From assembly GCA_037367405.1 (NCBI GenBank), contig JAZKJV010003272.1, positions 1-64,000 of the forward strand: 64,000 nt of DNA. The letters are read 5' to 3'. Made by a program: the position numbers and the translations under genes. Each line of letters starts with the position of its first letter. Position 1 is the first letter of the stretch. This document shows positions 60,117 to 64,000 of the stretch, piece after piece. The notes below the pieces were generated by a model. The model did not search any database and had not been told where the DNA came from. It saw nothing but the letters and a program-made list of their open reading frames with translations. The stretch comes from Ottelia alismoides (Eukaryota; Streptophyta; Magnoliopsida; Alismatales; Hydrocharitaceae).

Positions 60117-60287
60117 AATCGGCACCTGAGGTGCCGATTTGGGGCGCCCCCTCCAAATCGGCACCTCAGGTGCCGATTTGGGAGATACCCGTTGGCGTCC
60201 TCTCCAAATCGGCACCTCAGGTGCCGATTTGGGAGGCGCGCCAACGGATATCTCCCAAATCGGCACCTGAGGTGCCGATTTGGGAGA
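60117..60287. repeat. Cluster of four near-identical palindromes upstream of the MULE gene
   Basis: The core AATCGGCACC-S-GGTGCCGATT (one central base, G or C) occurs at 60117-60139, 60153-60181, 60204-60232 and 60251-60287, with perfect arms of 11, 14, 14 and 18 bases. Centres are 39, 51 and 51 bases apart. The spacers around CCGTTGGCG and CGCCAACGG are themselves inverted copies, so the right three units form a larger inverted repeat. Open frames on both strands (PNRHLRCRFG, KSAPQVPIW) follow from the symmetry and are not called as genes. Confidence 0.92.
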
Positions 60288-60330
60288 GGGCCGTTGGAAA
60301 TTTGCCAGCGGTCCCCTCCTCCCCATTTCC

Positions 60331-60338
60331 TATATAAA
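60331..60338 (+). promoter_or_regulatory. TATA box of the MULE transposase gene
   Basis: TATATAAA lies 44 bases after the last palindrome and is followed by a CT-rich stretch (60341-60430) typical of a plant 5' leader. The coding start is at 61098, so the leader probably has an intron; TATTCGTATAG just before the ATG would serve as its acceptor. Confidence 0.65.
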
Positions 60339-61097
60339 ACGCCCCCCCCCCTCATTCATCCTCCTCACAATTTCCCCCTCTCCTTCTCATTCTTCATCTT
60401 CTCCCCATTCATTCTCTCTGGTTCCCTCATTCTATATTCTGAAGTGCGATTACTGCTCTCGATCGACTAATCTTATTCAAGTAAGAATAAGATATTTTTG
60501 TTTGTAGATTTTGTTCTGCGTTTTTTGCAGGGTTCTATCAGTGAGGACGCTATATCAGTGAGGACGCTATATTATTATATTTTGGATAACATTTCTTGTA
60601 GAAGACACGCATCTTTCAGGTAATTTTATTCAAGATTTTTTTATTAAATTTAACAAGTAATTAGTTGTGCAAAATTGATGATTAGTTAAAATATATTTCA
60701 AAATAATGATTGTTTATTTTTAATGATAAATCATTTGTCTATGAAGTAATCTAATGATGTTGAATTAAATAGGGGACATTACACATTACATTAGCATTTC
60801 ATTTATTTAGATTTAAAAGTGCACATATTCATGTTAAAATTAATGTCATTTAGATTTGGAATCGAGCGCCGAGAGGGTCTCTATACAGCGCTGGCAGGAC
60901 TCACTGTGGTGAGCACCGATGAGGCCCCAAGACCGGACTTTTGGATTCTATTTCTGAGTGATTAGTATATCAATTGAATTATTGATTATTAAAGATAACA
61001 ACCGACTGAAATGTTAATTAAAGTAATTGTTACATCCGATTATTAAGTAATTATTTTGTGTAATTAAACTAATTAAATCATTATTTTATTCGTATAG

Positions 61098-61447
61098 ATG
61101 GCCCCCAACACCGCTCATGTATTAATATATTGGGGAGAATCGATTGATGTCTCTGATGACCACGTAGAATATATTGGGGGCAAGAAACGGATGGTTACAT
61201 TACCATGCCAATTAACTTACATTGGCTTACTGTCTCGAGTTTCCGAAGTCACTGATCTCCCGCTCGACAAGTATATACTTACATTAACTTGTAAGTAGTT
61301 GTATGAGGGATCAACTTTCTTTGCAGTACCGATTGACGATGATGAATCAACATTAGCAATGTTGAGTTCAATCGTCGATGTGAGATTTATCCATCTTTTC
61401 GTACAAGCTACTCCCTTTAATACGGAAAATATGCCATCATCTTCGAG
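61098..61447 (+). pseudogene. MULE transposase, exon 1 (N-terminal region, with premature stop)
   Basis: ATG at 61098 begins MAPNTAHVLIYWGESIDVSD, continuing to LPLDKYILTLTCK, then TAG at 61296-61298. The same frame continues LYEGSTFFAVPIDDDEST to 61447. There a GT donor (CGAG|GTAAAA) and an AG acceptor at 61523 (AAATCAG|GCC) join it in frame to exon 2. Length and tone fit the N-terminal domain upstream of plant MuDR-like transposases. The single TAG is the only fault in this exon, so loss of function may be recent; read-through or an internal start in exon 2 cannot be excluded. Confidence 0.72.
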
Positions 61448-61523
61448 GTAAAATTATTCACATTCAAATTATATAACATTTTCACCATTTATATTTAAAC
61501 TGACAAAAATTTAAATAAATCAG
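61448..61523 (+). other. Intron of the MULE transposase gene
   Basis: 76 bases, GT...AG, AT-rich, containing a stop in the reading frame. Removal joins AG|G so that the frame on both sides agrees (61446 and 61525 phases), which supports the call. A transcript would settle it. Confidence 0.7.
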
Positions 61524-63459
61524 GCCAACAAATGAGACCATATTTGCGGATATCGAAGGGCCATCACAAGTAAATGTAGAAGATGACTTAGTGACAGAAA
61601 TATCTGAAGAAAATGAGGAGTCCGAAAATGATGAGTCAGAAAATGAGACTAAAACATTAGATGAAAATGAGGAGTTTGAAAATGACGAGCCAGAAAATGA
61701 TACTCAAACATTAGAAGAAAATATTGGTGGTAATACCTGTCATGATTTTGGTTATGGTTCGTTAGTTCTAGCCCTTGGTGATGAGGATAGGGGGAACTCA
61801 TATTCTGCTAATAACGATGATGCTGAAGAAGAACCGATGGAGGAGTTGCCGAACGTTTTTGATCATGAAATCGCAGAAGCAAAAGATGTAGTATTTGTAG
61901 ATAGTCAATCAGAATCCACCGATGATTCCGGATTAAATTATTGGTTAGGTAGGAGTTATAAGTCGAAAAGAGATCTACAATACGATTTACAAAAGTGGAG
62001 AATGGAAAATCATGTGCAATACAAACCCAAGGCGTCAAACAAGAATATTTTCACGGTTGTTTGTATTTATGATGATTGTGGGTGGCGTTTACATGCATCA
62101 GAAAGAAAATCGCGAGGAGATTGGTACGTTTCAGGATATAGAGGGAAGCACACATGCAGAAATCCTGTCCTTTTAGTAAAACATCGTCAATGCACCTCTA
62201 TTTTTGTAGCGCAGTATATTTTATCTTCCTTTAAAGCAAAAGTTAGTATGACCCCAGGAGCGATAATGTACAAGATAAAGGACGAGTTGAAAACTGAAAT
62301 CAACTACATGACAGCCTGGAATGCTAGACGTCGTGCAATGGATATAGTTTATGGAAATGAGGTTGAATCATATCGTGATCTCCGGAGATTCATTCGTGCT
62401 TTAGAAAGACATAACCATGGCACATATACGTGGTTCAAGACAGTAGAAGGCCAAACCGCCGGCACTATACATTTTCAGAGAGTGTTTGTGGCATTTGCAG
62501 CGTGTCGTAGAGCGTTCAGATTTTGTCGACCTGTTTTGTCTATTGACGGAACACATTTATACGGGAGATACGCCGGTCACATGTACGTAGCCACAGCAAT
62601 TGATGCCAATAATGGCCTTTTTCCGTTGGCATTTGCCATTGCTGAAAAGAACGAAAATATTTCGGCATGGGGCTGGTTTTTGAATTTATTAAAACAAATT
62701 ATCGATCGTCGGGACATTTGTTTTATAAGTGATCGATTTCCTGGTTTGAAGAATACTATACGTGGTTTATTTCCACCGGAAGAGGGATTCACGCATCGTC
62801 ATTGTCTCAGACACATGCGTGCAAACATGCAGAGAGCCGGTCATAGAAATCGTACAGTTCTAACCCGATTCTACGTTGCTGGTCAAGAACCATGTCAGAA
62901 CAAGTTCAACAGTATGATGGGTGAAATTTTCATTCTAGATAGAAGTGCTTTCGAGTGGATCAGATCTCAGGACAATGGCGATCAGAGATATTGGGCATTA
63001 AGTTTAGATGATGGACATCGTTATGGACATATGACAACCAATTTATCTGAAAGTTTTAACGGTGCCTTTAAAGGAGCACGTGGTTTGCCAATTATTTCTC
63101 TCATCCTAACAGTATTCATTAGAATAAATGGTTATTTCAATGATCGTCGTGAGGAGTCAGAAGGAATGACTACATATTTGACTAAGAAATATGAAGAGTT
63201 GTTAGATAAACAAACCAGAGAGGCAAGAGCATGTCATATTGAAAGATATTCGTTAACTCAGTTTCAAGTCCGCGATCGTGATGGATTTGCACATGAAGTT
63301 AATCTAAATGGTCAAGGAATCATGAATCACAAACAATCGAACCGCCACGGAGGTCGTCAGCTAGACCGCATCCTCCAGGGCACGTTCCAACACATTCAGA
63401 ACAAATGTCCAAGCAGAAGAAGAAGAAGACAACACATGAGGAAACCCACAAAAAATTAG
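61524..63459 (+). CDS. MULE (Mutator-like) transposase, exon 2
   Basis: Continues from the splice as PTNETIFADIEG through repeated acidic ENEESENDESEN motifs. Counting from VTEISEENEES at 61591: DNA-binding domain at about residues 113-185 (YWLGRSYKSKRDLQYDLQKW, CIYDDCGWRLHAS, YRGKHTC), MULE catalytic domain at about 300-510 with Asp 319 in LSIDGTHLYG, Asp 381 in FISDRFPGL, HRHCLRHMRAN, and Glu 487 in TNLSESFNGAFKGARGLPI. It acts in the nucleus to cut and join transposon ends. The usual C-terminal SWIM zinc finger (CxC...CxH) is absent: after FAHEVNLNGQ the frame runs into a basic tail ending at TAG 63457. The start used in exon 2 is not an ATG, so exon 1 is needed. Confidence 0.93.
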
Positions 63460-63548
63460 GAGATGGAGGGAAAGGAAACGACAAGGGAGGTGGTGCAGGA
63501 GGTGGAGGAGGAGGTCTGAAGGGATTTCTGAAGATATGGAAAGTTTAA
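63303..63548 (+). pseudogene. Probable original C-terminus of the MULE protein, in another frame
   Basis: Overlapping the end of exon 2 in a different frame is an open stretch reading NHESQTIEPPRRSSARPHPP, then MSKQKKKKTTHEETHKKL and a GGGAGGGGGG run, ending LKGFLKIWKV and TAA at 63546. Its proline-, lysine- and glycine-rich make-up is orderly, while the main frame over the same bases gives a low-quality Arg-rich tail. A one-base shift near 63310-63320 would explain both. Confidence 0.55.
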
Positions 63549-63606
63549 GTTATTGTAAATTTTTTTCCTATTATTTGTAAACTCATATTTCTTCTCTTAT
63601 GAATTT

Positions 63607-63612
63607 AATAAA
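63607..63612 (+). terminator. Polyadenylation signal after the MULE gene
   Basis: AATAAA followed by a T-rich stretch, about 60 bases after the stop at 63546. Position and context are normal for a plant 3' end. Confidence 0.5.
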
Positions 63613-64000
63613 ATACTTGTAATTTTTTTAAATTATTTCATGTCAAGTTGTACCTTGTTGAGTTCACATATATCAATGATAAATGATGTTGTTCACACTC
63701 TCGATTTCTTTATATTTACTACAATATTGTTGACATGTTAATTATAAATATTCTAAGTATGTATCAATAATGAACAATATACTAAAAAAATAGAGATATA
63801 CTGAACATTTTACAATAACGTTATCGGGAAGAAGATGAGACCACGAAGCTCTACTGATAGATTAAAAATAGTGTGATGAAGGAAAATATTGATAGTTTAT
63901 TAAATTTATTTATGTAATTCCTCAAATGTACTCAAATGAACATAAATATAATTGTAGAATAATATTTTGTAAAATTATTTACATAATTCCTCAAAATTTT
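63613..64000. other. Sequence downstream of the MULE gene
   Basis: AT-rich. The phrase TAATTCCTCAAA occurs at 63916 and 63984 and echoes TAATTCCTCAA at 59960 near the presumed left end. No clear terminal inverted repeat before the edge. Confidence 0.35.

Noticed and set aside
60075..60507. Repetitive proteins with PNRHLRCRFG or KSAPQVPIW repeats
   Set aside because: They arise from the palindromes in several frames and both strands; the DNA symmetry explains them, and they overlap the promoter.

Overview
The window is plant nuclear DNA from a transposon-dense, gene-poor region. Evidence for a plant includes Athila-like Ty3/gypsy and Ty1/copia retroelements, primer-binding sites for plant tRNA-Asp and initiator tRNA-Met, a Mutator-like transposase gene, MITEs, a CACTA-like end and a decayed DUF26 (cysteine-rich repeat secretory) gene. 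GC-rich patches in otherwise AT-rich LTRs would fit a monocot, but that is a weak inference. I see no intact host gene, rRNA, tRNA or CRISPR array.

Layout, left to right. 1-10398 is the 5' half of a large minus-strand Athila-like element (element A): a gag-pol frame open for at least 1,670 codons that runs off the left edge, a leader, a perfect tRNA-Asp primer-binding site and a 3.57 kb 5' LTR. 10399-12027 is unclassified. 12028-36720 is an older relative (element C, minus strand). Its 3' LTR is split at 15162/29759 by a complete 14.6 kb relative (element B, 15163-29753, flanked by GTTAA duplications). Element B carries a 386 bp MITE in one LTR. 36721-41640 is a further LTR of the family (D) joined to a truncated internal region that still holds the end of an integrase. 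41641-46498 contains two abutting plus-strand LTR pieces (E1, E2) and an LTR tip.

46499-50107 holds minisatellite-like DNA, a CACTA-like terminus and unclassified sequence. 50108-55688 is a complete but decayed Ty1/copia element with AAAAA target duplications. It is followed by a LINE fragment, a CCGG-rich MITE-like element and a DUF26 pseudogene (57916-58703). From about 59934 to beyond the right edge lies a Mutator-like element: four near-identical palindromes, a TATA box, an intron-containing transposase gene with one premature stop, and a frame-shifted basic/glycine-rich C-terminus.

How the parts relate. Element A appears to be an autonomous partner, while B (only a Gag domain recognised), C (protease remnant) and D (integrase tail) look non-autonomous or degraded. 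All share leader motifs, tRNA-Asp priming sites, TATA-containing LTR cores and, in B, C and D, an array of polypurine-tract-like hairpins. That pattern suggests dependence on A-like proteins in trans. Readings are by hand; LTR ends, duplications and frames were checked base by base, while family names rest on recognisable motifs only.
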